From positions 7,864,811 to 7,928,810 of the forward strand of contig OU452229.1 of NCBI GenBank assembly GCA_911728455.2: a stretch of DNA of 64,000 bases. Reading direction: 5' to 3'. The notes beneath the pieces are model-generated. The model saw nothing but the letters and a program-made list of their open reading frames with translations. It searched no databases and was not told the DNA's origin. Shown piece by piece: positions 27,001-42,000 of this stretch. The position numbers and the translations under genes are program-made. Source of the stretch: Marthasterias glacialis (Eukaryota > Echinodermata > Asteroidea > Forcipulatida > Asteriidae). Positions within the stretch are counted from its first letter, which is position 1, and the number at the start of each line of letters is the position of its first letter.

Positions 27001-30000
27001 CTATCACAAGATATATGAGTAAGCCTTTGAAATGTGTAACTACCAAACAATATTGGTGTGAGTATTAGCATGTGGACACATTCAAACAGAACTGTAACAA
27101 TAAGTGATCCAGTTGGTCTCCATTTTGGTTTTGTACACAAAACCAATAAGGACATCGCTAAGAAAAACCCGTTTTCCAAAAAATTGGAAAACAAAAAGAA
27201 GTAATCAGTGTACACCATTGACATACATGCATCAGTACCTATGGACACCAAGGCCTTTTAAAAAGAAGGATCAATAAATAAAAAAATTCAAATCAAAGAT
27301 GTGCTTGGTTTATTGTGGTTAAAAACAAAACGAGAGTTGGCGAAAAAGAATGTCAACTTGTGGTAAAGCAAAGATAAGTCATAAATGATTACCGAGTTCT
27401 TATGGTGGAGGGGGGGAGGTCATTCTGTTTCAACTTAATAATATATTAGTTTAATTTAACGAAGTGTTGTGAACTGTTTTCATGTCATCTACCCATAGGT
27501 ATGGACCAATGATTAGCTTGGTTAGTTTCCATTTGTTGTGTTTTTTTCCTTTTGGGGGCAGGAGACTTGTGTGGGCTGGTGGGATTTAAACAAAGTTTTT
27601 TAGAATTGGCAGGCATTTTAATGGCAAGTGAACATATACTGGTAGGTGTGTTTGAATCAGGAATGAAACAATTGATTACTTCTTCTTGTTGCTTAACCTT
27701 CAAATAAAATATAACACAAACCCTGCCCCTGAAGATTAAAAAACCAATTTTATAAGACCTGCCCAAAAGAGAATGACCTGGTTTCTAGTGACATTTGGAC
27801 AGAATGGAGTAGTATCACATCATGTGCAGTCTAATCAAGTTGTAATTGTTCCAGACACAGGTTGAAAAATGCTGTCAGACATATTTTGAAATGAAGCAGT
27901 CTGTTTGCGTGTGTACTTGTCAATAATTTCAATTCAATATGTTGATGATATAGCAGTTGCACGCCATCTGAAATTGTGCTACTCCAATATTAGTTCAATC
28001 ACATGGTTTCCTACACAGTTGCAAAGTAACTTGCCATGTCTAACAGCAATGCCCAACAATGTCAGGATTTGCCCTTGGCAGACAGGTCAACTTAATACTT
28101 AACAAGTCTGTCTCGATACTCATTGGTCATCACATTTTCAAGTATAACAATAATCTAATATTTTATTTGTTTATTCTTACGATTTTCAATTTGCATGTTT
28201 AGTTTTACACTTCAGGGGGAGGTTTAGGGGGGGAGGTAGAAGTACCTATATCTTTCTTGGATTGTCATGGTCATTTGTTAACTTGAATTCACTGCTTCAG
28301 TTGTCTGCCTGTAGACTTAGTGAATGGAAGAAAGTTGTTGCAATTTCTACAGTTTTAGTTATGATTTGGTAATGAGAAACCAACTGTCGTTTCAGTATGT
28401 ATCACTATTGCAAAAAGCAGATTTTACTGGTGGTAATTGTGCAAAGAAACTTTAGTCATCCATCCAGTATACCCCCTGATTGATACAAGCAGCTGCCACC
28501 TGCCTAATACTAGTCAGTAACCATTGAACAACCTGCTTTTCCTACATAAGGTGCATGCTTAGTTCACTTCTTTGGGTCTAATTATGTCCAGACCAATACA
28601 GTATTAAGTACTTAATATTGCTCAGTGTCAATGATGAATCAATCTGTTAATAACAATTCCCAATGCATCCATGATAGTATGAATGTAGAGGGTTAAATAC
28701 TCAGTATGATGAACAGACAGCCACTGTAAACTTTGCTTGTTTTTTGTTTTTTGTGAGATATTAATAACTCAAAAGCATATATAAAGTATTCATTCAGACA
28801 ATACAAACATATACACACACTGTACATGTATGTATATTGGCTTTGATTTGAGACATAAGCTGCATCCAATGGTTACGGCTGTGGCTATGGCCAGATGCTG
28901 AAAAAGGCTATTCTTCAACATTGTCACTGTAGCCAATTGCTTAGCCATAGCCTTACTTAATCTTACAGGTTTGTTCATGTTTGTAGCCATTAAAGTCCAA
29001 ATAAACTTGTGTTGGTAATTCAATCCTTTCAATTCCAGTGTATTACAGTAGCTGAAGTGTGGGGTACATGTCTAGCTGCACAGTGTGAAGCCTACACTTT
29101 TTATAAAATGTTCATAAAAGCATATGCATTGTACAGGCTTTCAGTTCTCCCTTCAGGTTTTTTTTTCTCTCCTTTTTTTTCTTTTTTGTTATCAAACTTT
29201 ATATGGTAAATATGTGTTCACTCTTAATTTAAATACATGTACACAGTAATATATTGATAGGTGAAATGTACATTATTGTATCCATTTCTTCCATTGTAAA
29301 TTAGTTTGATAAAATGTCAAATATACATCACAACTCCCCTGGTAAATACTGAGCTGACTTCTCTTGTATTTCAAGTTGACAATGCAAAGATTTGTGGTAC
29401 TTTGTTGAATTATCAGAATTTATGAAATCCTCTTTTTGTATTATATAAAAGTAAGTTATTGTTTGGTTGTTGTTTTGTTTGTTTGGTTTGGGGTTTTTTT
29501 GAAGGGCATTGACTGTATGACCAAATTGAATGAATTGGACGATGCAAGACCCCATCCAGTGGTTAATTTAGGTTACTGATGTTATAAGCGGGTGGGATGA
29601 TTGGTGACAATATTTTGAATGTTTGGCATCTGGAACAGGCATGGGTGGAAATTAGGACTCTGTGGGAGTTCTTGTCCTGTTTTGGTATCAGAATTTCACA
29701 GCAAAATTTACACATCTTACGCTTCAAATAAAGGGTCAAATAAAGCTATAAACATTGCCGTTCTCTATAAAAATCAAGACAATTTGAAAGTTAATCTTCA
29801 ATATGTAAAAAGTGCTTAAATTTGAATAAGTAGGACCTGTGAATATGTAGAAAAAGGAAACTTTCTTTTAGGTTTCAGTTTTTATTGTTAGTAAAACAAT
29901 TATTTCAAGATTCCTTTGATTCCAGATTGGATACTTTTGTGAATTTGTCCATTTTATTTGACCAAGTTTTTGATAACTGGATGAAAGGGCTGTAAAAACA

Positions 30001-33000
30001 TGTATTCATACCCTTTTTCATTGATTAAATTAAAATCTGAAGTTACATTTGATTTTGGAATTTAACTATGGTAAACATGAATGACTACAGCCTCTACATG
30101 TACATTGAACTGCTAAATAATATACAAATATTGACTGCTTCGAGTGGCGTAGTAAAATTAGTCACTCGAGGTGATCCTTGGAGCAGCCTATCTACTAGAG
30201 GCGGAGCCGAGGGAAGATAGGCGGCTCCGGGGATCACCGAGAGTGACTAGTTTTACTACGCCACGAGATAAAGCAGTCAATATTTGTTTTATAACACCTC
30301 AATGTCATCCATTTTTGTGGTAATATTAGTTAAACAACTGTGCGTATGTAGTAATCAATCTTCAAACAACTGTATAAAATCTGACAGGAAATCTTGACAA
30401 AAAGAAAGAGGGATACCAGACTAATATTATTGCCTTCATTCTCATATCGTATTTCAAATGCACGTATTATTTGATCGTTTCACCGGGTTCAAGGTTGTCA
30501 CACAGCTCATTTAAATCAACGCTTGAAGTCAATGCAGTCAGGGTACCAGGGTATCCAATCAATAGTACATCGGTTGTTAGGCTATCGTTGGATAGTACCA
30601 TTTAATAGTTCTTTTGGTCGGTGTGCATTGCAATAGTAAAAATACACAACACCATGTGACGCACGTTCGGCCAATCAACATAGAATCAAAGGAAGAGGTG
30701 TTATAACATAAAATATGTTGCATCCAATTGTTGCTACATGTGTGTTCATGTATGTATGTATCAAAGTGTCAGATTAGTCATAAAAGTGAAGATCTCCAAA
30801 ACAAGAATACACTACATGTACATTGCAGAATGGTTTATGTCATTTAACTCACTCCCAAATAATTCTTTTGTGTAACAACATACATGCACATATGTGCCAA
30901 AAGTATGTGCATTATACAAATTTAGGAAAGTTAATTAAGGAATATTTGAGGTGAAAATAATTTGGGATACTTGCATTTTTTTAATGTACAATGTACAATG
31001 TACAGTGTACGTTATGTTTAATGGTAACTGTTGAAGAATGATTTAACAATACCTTTATGCCTGTGTGAATGATTTGTGATGTTGGTTGTTTTTCTAGATC
31101 TACTCAGCAGATCATACGAATAGCAGTTTTCCATCCAACCCATCAACGCCAGTTGGCTCTCCTCCTCCTATGTCAGGTAAAGTAATATTCTTCCTAGTTA
31201 TATGTTCAAAGGGGTATATTATTGTTTGTTAATCTTATAAATCTTCATATTTTGTTTTACTTAATTTCACATGCTAATTAAATTTAAAAATTAATTATAT
31301 ATATGTTAGTCTTCAGCGTATAGATCGTGTACTTCAAAAAGTTTTCTGCAGCTTATATGCTGGGTGGCTGATACGCCAACATTTTAAATATTAAAGAATG
31401 AATGTAGTGCACATTTAAGGGAAGATCGTTGGTAAAATATCACTTGTTTGAATGTTCTTGAATTCCCCTGCGCCAGTTTTTTTTTTATTTGTATTATAAT
31501 CTGTATAAAAGATGTTCAGAAGTTGATTGTTCCATTCATGTTAAGGACTGTATATACTGACTTTATCCTATCGTAGGGATTTTTAACCACTCAGCACTGC
31601 AGCTGGGGTTCTCAGAATTTTTTTGTACTGCCAGATTTCTCAGAATGGCCGTAATCATTTTTCTTGGAGAGTACCATTGGCACAAAGAAACCCTGACTAA
31701 ACAAAGCCAAGACAACAAAGCTGCTCATGGAAGCACAAGGATTTATTGTTCTTTTTTGAGAAAATACCAGATTCATTAAGCGTGAATCGCAAAACTTCGG
31801 CTGTGAGCCTTGGCCAATAATTGGTCCCAAGGCTGGAATCTCGGTTTACTCAGACTTATCTCCATTGAGCCGAAATACAATGATGAAAGCCATGTCTCGT
31901 AATCCTCTTATAACAAAAGGACAAAGGTCTGGAATCGGGGATTACACACTAACCCCTGGCAGAAAGGAAGCCTTTGAGCATGAATTCCAGTACCATCTAT
32001 CCTCTGTGTGTGGATGAAACAAAGCATTGCACAGTGAGTGCAGGTCCTGTTTTTAGGGCATTTTTTATTTATTTTTTTTTTCCACAAAAAAAAAACAAGT
32101 GTCATTTCTGGCAGGGAAAATATTGACATGTATACATGCATCCTTCGTTAACTGGTTAAAGAAGGCAGTGAACATGCAGTAATTGCAATGATGTGGTAAA
32201 TGTTTGTCACTGGGAAAAGCATTTTCACATAAAAACATCACCTTAACTTGAAACGTGGTGATACTGTCTAGCAAACTAAGGGTTATTGATGAACTCCCTC
32301 TTGCAAATTAGATGAACATTTCCCCTGTACAATGTACATTACATTGTGAAGGAGTTCAACATTTCACTGACAAGCCAGCAGGACCAGTTAGTTTGCCACT
32401 TCACTAGTCTGCCAGCTTTTTCACTAGTTTATGTTTCATCCTAAGTAAGGTTGCTTTTCAACACTGAACTAGGCAGCCAGACCACTTGGAGAGAATTTGG
32501 ACAGGTCCTTAGATGATATAACTTAACACTGATTTGTAAATGAAAGGGGCCATTTTATTTAGAAACAATGTCGCTGTGAAGTTTCTACATCTTGTTTTGT
32601 TATTAAAAAATAATTGTAATTATCAACAAAAGTGTAGAGGCCATAAAACAAACCATATCACAATTTCAAGTGCTGATAGTGCCATAAAAAAGTTGACTAA
32701 CTTATCACAAATCAAAAAGAAGAAAAAAATTAAATAAAAAAGTTGATGCCTAAGTCAAATTTTAAATAACTAACTGCTTTTTTGGCTTAAAAACACAGAA
32801 GATAGAATACTGTACACACACAACTAATAATAGGGCAAAAGTATAACAATAAAAAAGCAAGTGAAAGGATTGCAAACTTTGTCTATTGATGAAAGTTGCC
32901 AAGTTTCTCTGTGATGATAAGTCCTGAAATTGTGAGGTTAATCTATACTGGCAGGTTCAGGAATAAATTGCAGAAGCCAAGCCAGACAGGGGAAAAGCAC

Positions 33001-36000
33001 CAATCTAATTAGATTTCCTGTTAAAGGAAAAGGAAAACGGAGATGCATAAAAACCAACAAGGGTGGGGCTTGTCAAGTAGGGATTGGGTAGAGTGCAGCC
33101 AGAGGGCATCATTGCTTTCCCACAGACAAGCCACCTTAAGTCACCCTCCTCCCCAATGAAAATATAAACAGCATGGTAGTCCAAAAGTCAATATCAATTA
33201 TATTCGTAAAGGCAAGGGATACTTTTGGTAATTACACCAAAAATAAATGACCATAAAAACTTACTTGGCAAGGAGCAACAGTTGCTAGTTGCTAGTGTTG
33301 CTAGTATAAAACATTGTGAGAAACAACTCCCTAACGATTTTTTTTGAGAAAGAGGTAATTTCTCGCTAAAATATTTAAATTTGAGAAAGGTTTCAGGCAT
33401 GAAGCCTTTTTCACGTAATGAAAAACATGCAGTTTCAGCATTTTCAGATCCTTCTGCATGGAAATAAACCCAGATTTTTGCCGATATCTCAAGAACGATA
33501 ACATCTTTTGAACTAAAATTTTCAGAGGTTAGTTTTATGGTATAAATCTACAATTATATAGGATTGAAACAAACGTACAGCTCCAAATACCAAAGGTATA
33601 CACTTTCTTTAAAGAATTTGACCAATGTGTACATTTCAGTGATAGTACATTAACCATATGATGCAAATCTGGGGAATATGCTTGTTTTTTCCCTTGTATG
33701 CAAACCATCAACTATACATGGGCATGGATATGTACAAACATAAATAATCTGTGAGCTTGTAGTCATAAAGCAGAGTATTTCAAATAATTTGTATTCATGT
33801 TCATTGTCAATCAAATAGAAAAAAATTCTTGTTGAGAGACTATAGAGTTAACAAAATATACAACTAAATAAAATACCATCATCATTTGAAATGTAGGATG
33901 AGGCATTGGAAAAAAACATCTAATATAAGTGAAATGTCCTTTTAAAATACTACACTCAGAATAGAAGTAGAAGCAAACTTTATTTTATATAACGAGATAG
34001 TAAAAAGGAAAGGAATAACAATAGTCCTAGTCTTTTCACTTGAATGAACATGAATAACTGTTTTCATAACTGGTTTTTATACCCCCACTCCTCTTCCCCC
34101 ATTTTTATATATTTGTACACATCCTTTCCCAACAAACATGATGCCTCTACACCCCTGACCTATTGGCCATGAACCTGCAAGAGGTTGTATGCATTGTCAT
34201 GAGGACATGTACAAAGGTAACAAATGGTTACCTGAAACAAGATATTGTGGTGATACAGAAAGGCGCATGCTTTGTCACTACATGAATGAAAGTGCCTTTT
34301 GGCCATCTTGACCACAATTTCTAGGAAAAAAAAACAGCTTTTAAAAACCAGAAAATGTAAAAGTCTTTAGTTAGGCTAAGTTACTGGTCCCCAGATGCTG
34401 TCATGCATTTAATGTGCATTGCGACAAGCCAGAAAAATCATCCATAGTTTTAGCCAAGGTGTGAATGGCTCTCCAGTTACATATGCACAAGTCACGTACA
34501 GTGTGTACATCTAGCCAAAGGAGGCGATGTGGCCATTTTGGAAGTCCAACATTTTATATATTGGTCTACAAGTATATTTATACATTAAACCCATATCAAT
34601 TTGTTGGCGCTCCTTTTCAAGCATTCACATAGTCACTGATTTTTCCACTATTGGAATTGCCATCAAAAATTGCGCCTCGATGTCATTTTTTGTACACAAC
34701 TAAAAAGAGGAGCAACACTTTGACTTTGATATAATTCTACATCACACTGGTATAAAATAGTGAATTTTTATTAAAGAAAAAGCCTGGATTTATATGGCTG
34801 TTTTAGCAGAATTTATCACCATTTTGTGTGTAAAATCACGGTTTTTAGTAGCCGTAGTCTGTTCAACTGAACAATACAGACAGCGCCACCATGTGACCTT
34901 CTTTAAAAAATTAAAGTTAGGGAAGGTTCTGGTCTAACTAATTATATTAAAAGTTTTCTGATTGGACCTTGATATAACTGTTACTTTTAGTATTGAAGAA
35001 GATTATCTCCAGTCATAACCCTGCTTACATATGTTCCAGCTTACACACAGTTCGAGAGTGCAAATGTATTACATTTTGTTACAATCACACAATGCCCAAA
35101 AAACAAGTTAAATAAATGGGAGTGGTTTAGGCAATAAACAAATTGATACGATGGAGCAACCAAAGTCTTTTGCGATTTGGTGCTGTCATAATGATAATCC
35201 TAGGAGAGGTAGATAGAAGAAAAGAAAAGAAACTTCAGACAATCATTAAGAGTAATTATGGTTACTGAGAGGGTGGACACACCTCTGTTGTTTAAGTACA
35301 GAGATTTGTCTCCTTCCAGGAGGCATGGTATAAACAACAACTAAACTGCAGAAAGAGTTGAAACCACACTAGGGTACACCAGGGCTTGGCAGAGATACCT
35401 GTATTTGCTCAAATCTCTGTGATGTGTGATTATCATTTGGTTTAGGGATTTTGTTTTTTTCCTCTTTTTTTTTTTTTTTTTTTTTTATTTAATAAGTATT
35501 TTTTTAAGTGAACAAAAGACAAACATTTTGTATTAGTTTGCTGAGGGCGCTGTCCATGTAGTCATGATTTCTTGTGACACTGCCTATAAAACAAGCAGGT
35601 GACAGTACTTCCTTCCCATAGAAGGCTGGTGTAGCTAGTCACTACCAGCTGTGTCCCATGTATCACTCATCACAACCAGCAGTTGCAAGCTCATAGCAAG
35701 AGCATGCACTTGTATTTGACAGCCTTGTCTGAAACTTGTACCCGACAGGGCATGTCAAGAAGGAGTGTTTACTTAACAAATATACCAAAAGATATACCAT
35801 GAACAATTATTTCTTGAAGTTTGACTCAAATTTCCATAAAAAGTGTGTATGAACGAGCTTGGCTCTTGCTCCCATGCATGCATTCCATATTTGAATGTAT
35901 GCATGCATTAATTGTGCAGTCATTTAATTTTGTGGGGAAAAGCTGGTTGATTAGCAAGCAGAATTTTAAAAAAAGACTTTTGAATCATTCCTGTTTTTCT

Positions 36001-39000
36001 GTGGTTCTGTTTTTGTAGTCAAAGGAAGTGCACATTTTGTCCAAGTAATAGCAACAAATGTGAAAAAGCTTACAAAAAGTAAATGTATGTTAAGAGTATA
36101 ATGTACTTTTCCCCCCAAATGAATCATACGAAGATCGATTTCAGATTGCATAGTTACAAATCAACTAGAAAACAATACATATCAGACAGGCTGTCAACTA
36201 CTATTACTTTTATTGGGAACAGTTCACCACAGATTACATTTTGTCCCAATGGCTTACAGACAATTAAGATCATTGATTATTTCAATAAATACTTTCAGAT
36301 CTGGGAATAAAACATATCAAAGGAAAAAAAATGGATCAGGAATGTTTGAAATAATAAAAGTAAGGAAAGCCAATGAAAGTTGTCTTGTTCCTGTACAGTG
36401 AACGATTTTACATGTATCGCATCGCATTTTGCGATACCATTAGAATGATTTGCAACCCGATTTTGAAAATTAAATCGCAAGATTTGCACTTCAAAATCTT
36501 GATTTTGCTTTGCAAAAAAAAAAAACGATGCATAGCTGTTTTTCTATGCAAAAATAATTTGGTTGAGGTACAGTTAAGTTTGTATGTGAGAAAGGAATTA
36601 AGAGCCTTCAACAATAATGCACTGCTTTTTTATTTTAGTCTCTAGTAGAACCAGGAAACAAACTTGCAACTTACACAGGTTAGTAGTTTACAAAATACAG
36701 AGGAATAGATTTAACAAATGTTACACAAAATCACAAATTTTTAATATTTGCAAATCTTTCCAACAAAAAATGACATTACAGATTACTAAAAATGAAGGTC
36801 ACTTCTAACATCTTAAACAACTTCCTAAAACCAACTAAGCTTTCAAACAAAGTAATCATTTTGCCCAGGTACACAATCTGCTTTTTGTAATTGAAAAAGT
36901 TGCATGTCAGATTAAGGATAGATGAAAAATATAGCAACAATGATGACTGTTTTGACTTTGATAGTCCTCCTAATCTCACACCCTTGGCCATCCAGAGGTA
37001 TAAACATGGTAGTTGGTACAGATCTTTAAGAATTTAGTAGTCTGTTAAGACATTTTCAGCATTAAAATACATTACATTATTTTGTTGATATGTCTGTATT
37101 GCAAGTACAGTTGACATTGAGTAATATGATGGATTTATCTGCTATCCACAAGTCAATGACTATACCTAGTGCTCGATAGTACTGATGAATGTAGCCAGTT
37201 GCAGACTGTGTGGGATCTACTCATGGCTCCATGCGCACTTTTGTAAAGTGTTCCAAGGTCAAGAATAAAGATGATGACTTTTCATCCTGTTTATTTCTTA
37301 TTATTCTTTTACTGGGCAAGGAAATATTAACATTAACAGAGTCCTGTTATATCATTACTTGGCTATCCCACACTACATCTGGATTGTACATTGTGGTCTT
37401 GTTTTTTCAAGGGTTTTTTTAGCTGCATGGCCAATTGATGGTCACATAAGCGTGGAATGATCACCTGGAATTGGTGTGTGTAATCTGACTGTAGCCAAGA
37501 TGAGCATTCAGTCTGTTGTGCTTTGCCTTCACACTTACCATGCTGTACTCCAGGATTATACATCTCGCCTTATTATAATCAAATTGAATTTCTTGCCTCA
37601 TTAACAGCAAACTAATTACTTTCTCCTGAACAATTATATTTAACTTTGAAGTAAAGTTTATGGTAACTTTTGATAAGTTTCAATTTAGAATAGAGTTTCA
37701 AATTCTCTGTCATGTATGCATAGAGAGGGAGTCATAGTACTTGGGGTTGAAATGCCTTTTTGTGTTTTATTGAGATTGTTCTAATTGTACTGTCGTTATT
37801 GACCCCCAATATAGTATTTACGTGTTAAAGTGGCCGACAGACTCAGATTTGTAGTTCAAAAACATTAAAAAGGGTCCATAGTCTATAATTATCAAACAAA
37901 CTGATGTAGGCTCATTTTAGTGACAAGTTAGTGAGGAGTGTCAGGCAATTTGTTTATCAAATCAGGGACAAATGAACCTTACCATATGACACCAACAAAA
38001 TTAAAATGTTATTGTATAAGATGGGATTGATTTCATTAAACACTTTTCATATAAATCTTTGTTATTGCCTTGAAAAACTGTTTCACAAGACACATTTGTT
38101 AACCAGTTGCCGCCGGGATTCTTCTATTTTTTCCCGTCCAGTCCGATGGGATTATTTTCTCAGAACTGCCTGAATCATTTTTCTTTGAGAGTACCTGTGG
38201 CACAAAGAAACATTGACAAAGCCAAGAGGGAACAAAGATTCTCTTTATTGCATCGTGCATTTTGTTTTCTTCTCCGAGAAAATGTAACATTCACGCACCG
38301 TGAATTGCAGAACCTCGGACAAAAGGACAAAGGTCTGGAATTGGGGATTACACAAAAACCAACGCACAATAGCCGAAAATCAGCTAAATATTCAGGACCA
38401 TGTTTTCTCTTTGTGTGGGTGAAACGAAGCGTTAGACGGTGTGCGCGTGCGCTTTGCACGCTCAGCAGTGGAATGCCTGGGTAACCTTTGTTCCGGTATT
38501 CAAATTTTACACAATGGCGACTTTACAAAGCTTTATGTCTTTATGTTGCCTGTTGGCTCAAAAAATATTTTCGTTGATACATGTCAGCCGGCACCAACTG
38601 GTTATGGTACATGTAATTGACATTAAAGGTATTGTCAGGTTCCGCTCTGTGAAAACAATTTTATGTATAAGAATCACTGATTATTATTAGCATAAATGGG
38701 TGAAGAATTCATTTAGGGAAATCGCATTGAGATGGCACCACCAGCCGACATGTTGATCATTATAGCTTTATGCAGATTCCTAAGCCCCATTGTTATTACC
38801 ATAGTATGCATATTGAGTTACTCCCGTAGTTTCATGAGATGTTAACATTGTTAATTGAACAACGTTAACATAAACAGAATCATGTTTTTTGCGCAAATTA
38901 GATATTTGTGTGAAAAAAAATGTTAATTAAATTTCAAATGTGGTGGTTTTGCTAATTGGTTTGTTGATTCTAATTAACTGTACATGTACATACACAGGGC

Positions 39001-42000
39001 CTTGGCCAAGATCAAGCACTCAGGCATCACCAGGGCCTTATGTGGAGAGCCATCTACACTCACTGGTAAGTAATACATGTATGTTAGTATACAGAGGCTG
39101 CAACAGCCCCCCCCCCTTCAACGACAACAAAAAAAGCTATGTTCTCCGTAGGCCATGTTGGATACCAGTCCAGTTACCAATGGTTCGTCTGCTGCATGAA
39201 CGTGATGTGTCTGTCCATATTCTGAAAGTGAGTCAAGAGAGTGATATAGGTCCAAATGTATTCATGATTTTATTTCATTGTCGTGAAGAATTATTCTCAT
39301 CATTGTATTTAGGAGGTTTCACGAGTACACTATTTACCTATTAGCCAGATCTTGTTGATAAGTGTGCGACAGTAAAGGTGTTTTTGTTTTATTTTTACTT
39401 GGGAAAATGTAAAATTATACACTGGCTTCAACGTCTGCCCACTGAGTCTCCACTACTAGTCTCACTTGTTTTATTTATTTATTTATTTATTTGTTTTATT
39501 AAAAAAAAATTAGCAAGGCTTCAAAAAGGATTGGTCTATTTTGTCACAAAAAAATGAAGCTATGTAAAACAGGGGAAATAAAAACAAAAATAATTGAAAC
39601 TATGACTCATCAATCAATCAGAAATCTATAAAGGAGCATTTTAATCTAGATAGCTGGTTAATGAACTTTACTGATGCATTAGGAATGTAAGTACAAGCTC
39701 CAGTTTAATCAATGTCCTCTTCAAATTTGCTTACTTATAATTCTGCATTTCTAATGTGCATATGATAATATTTTATTTATACAAATTATGTAACAAGCGC
39801 AAAGGGAGCAGGAACTTTACCGATTCTTGTTATGGTTGTGATATCTGTACATTTTTGTTACATTTAACTATAAACAACTTCATATCTAATACTTTTTGCA
39901 GTTTCAGTTCTTTTGATTGAATGAACGCTATTTCCATGGATTATCTTAACTTCTCTTCACCAAATTGACAGCATCCCAGTTTCTGTTTTGGGCTCCAGTA
40001 ATAAAGTATTGATGATTCTCCTATAAAAAAAAACTTTAACTAAACTTTATCACTGACAATAAACCACTTACCGCCCAGAATTCGAAACATTTTCGTTCTC
40101 AGCCGTGAGAAAATTTTTCTGGATTTCCAGAATATTTGTTTTTGTTGAGAATATCGTTGTCCCAATGAAACAACCAAGTAAAGACAACAAATGTTCTTAT
40201 AAAATGTTACAGATTTTTTTTTCTTTCGAGAAAATGTGGCTTTTGTTCACGGTGAATTGCCTGTACCTGAATTTTTTTGGAATGATTTTACTGAACCTGT
40301 CTAACATAACAGAGGTCAATAGACGTGTGGATCTGAAAAACAATCAAAGCTAGCATAAAGAACAGGCTCAGTCAACAGTGCTTTGAATCATAAGGAAGCT
40401 TGATATTGCTAAAACAATGATGTTTCATCTACGCTATTGGCTACACTAGTCAATTCCATTGTACAGTACAAGGTTTGATATTTCCACCACAAATGAATTC
40501 CAAAAAGTTTGCCAAAATGAAGCTTTTTACAAATTATGTTTGTACTCTGTAGTATTATTGAGCTGGTGACTATGACAACAGGTTCCATTAAAAAGAATTT
40601 GATAAAGTTTCAAGATCGAATTGATTCCCCCTAGCGCTACTGTCAAAAAATATAGAGCATATACATCATCATCACATGCTAACCTGTATCATAATGTTAC
40701 ATGTGACGCTTTGCGAGAGAAAAGTGGCTCTGGAACAGTATTATACAGATTAGTATTATGGGGGCCAGTATTATACAGACTAGTATCATGGGGGGGGGGC
40801 CAGTATTATAAAGACTAGTATCATTGGGGGCCAGTATTATACAGACTAGTATCATTGGGGCCAGTATTATACAGACTAGTATCATGTGGGCCAGTATTGT
40901 ACAGACTAGTATCATGGGGGCCAGTATTGTACAGACTAGAATCATGTGGGCCAGTTTTGTACAGACTAGTATCATGGGGGGCCAGTATTATACAGATAAG
41001 TATCATGGGGGCCAGTATTATGCAGATTAGTATCATGGGGGCCAGTATTATACAGATTAGTACCATGTGAGCCAGTATTGTACAGACTAGTATCATGGGG
41101 GCCAGTATTATTCAGACTAGTATCATGGGGGCCAGTATTGTACAGACTAGTATCATGGGGGCCAGTATTGTACAGACTAGAATCATGTGGGCCAGTTTTG
41201 TACAGACTAGTATCATGGGGGGCCAGTATTATACAGATAAGTATCATGGGGGCCAGTATTATGCAGATTAGTATCATGGGGGCCAGTATTATACAGATTA
41301 GTACCATGTGAGCCAGTATTGTACAGACTAGTATCATGGGGGCCAGTATTATACAGATAAGTATCATGGGGGCCAGTATTATACAGATTAGTATCATGGG
41401 GGCCAGTATTATACAGATTAGTATCATGGGGGCCAGTATTATACAGACTAGTATCATGGGGGCCAGTATTATACAGATTAGTATCATGGGGGCCAGTATT
41501 ATACAGACTAGTATCATGGGGGCCAGTATTATTATACACATATGGACTGGCATTATTCGGGCATAGTGCATGTCTACGCACCCCGAGGGCCTGTGAGTGA
41601 CCAGGAGAAGGTCCTATTTCCCGAGGCTGAATAATGCCAGTCCATTAGTATCGTGGGGGCCAGTATTATACAGACTAGTATCATGGGGGCCAGTATAATA
41701 CAGATTAGTATCATGTGGGCCAGTATTATACAGATTAGTATCATGTGGGCCAGTATTGTACAGACTAGTATCATGGGGGCCAGTATTGTACAGACTAGTA
41801 TCATGTGGGCCAGTATTGTACAGACTAGTATCATGGGGGCCAGTATTATACAGATTAGTATCATGGGGGCCAGTATTATACAGACTAGTATCATGGGGGC
41901 CAGTATTATACAGATAAGTATCATGGGGGCCAGTATTATACAGACTAGTATCATGGGGGCCAGTATTATACAGACTAGTATCATGGGGGCCAGTATTATA

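Larger units (their letters stand above)
11220..31097 (+). other. Large intron (about 19.9 kb), hosts the alternative exon
   Basis: It is mostly AT-rich sequence with the repeats listed separately (12.6-15.2, 15.7-16.1, 17.2-18.0, 24-25.4, 26.4-26.75 and 30.1-30.7 kb). The stretches 18.0-22.6, 22.8-23.9 and 27-30 kb show no repeat or coding similarity that I can recognise. The alternative exon at 22627-22788 sits in the less repetitive part. Confidence 0.75.
31177..38997 (+). other. Intron (7.8 kb)
   Basis: It contains two TTAA MITEs (31583 and 38099), one family B MITE (33.2 kb), poly-T at about 35464-35487 and otherwise AT-rich sequence. A paired TATGCATGCATTCCATATTT/TGAATGTATGCATGCAT motif lies near 35873-35910. 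No further exon is recognised. Confidence 0.75.
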
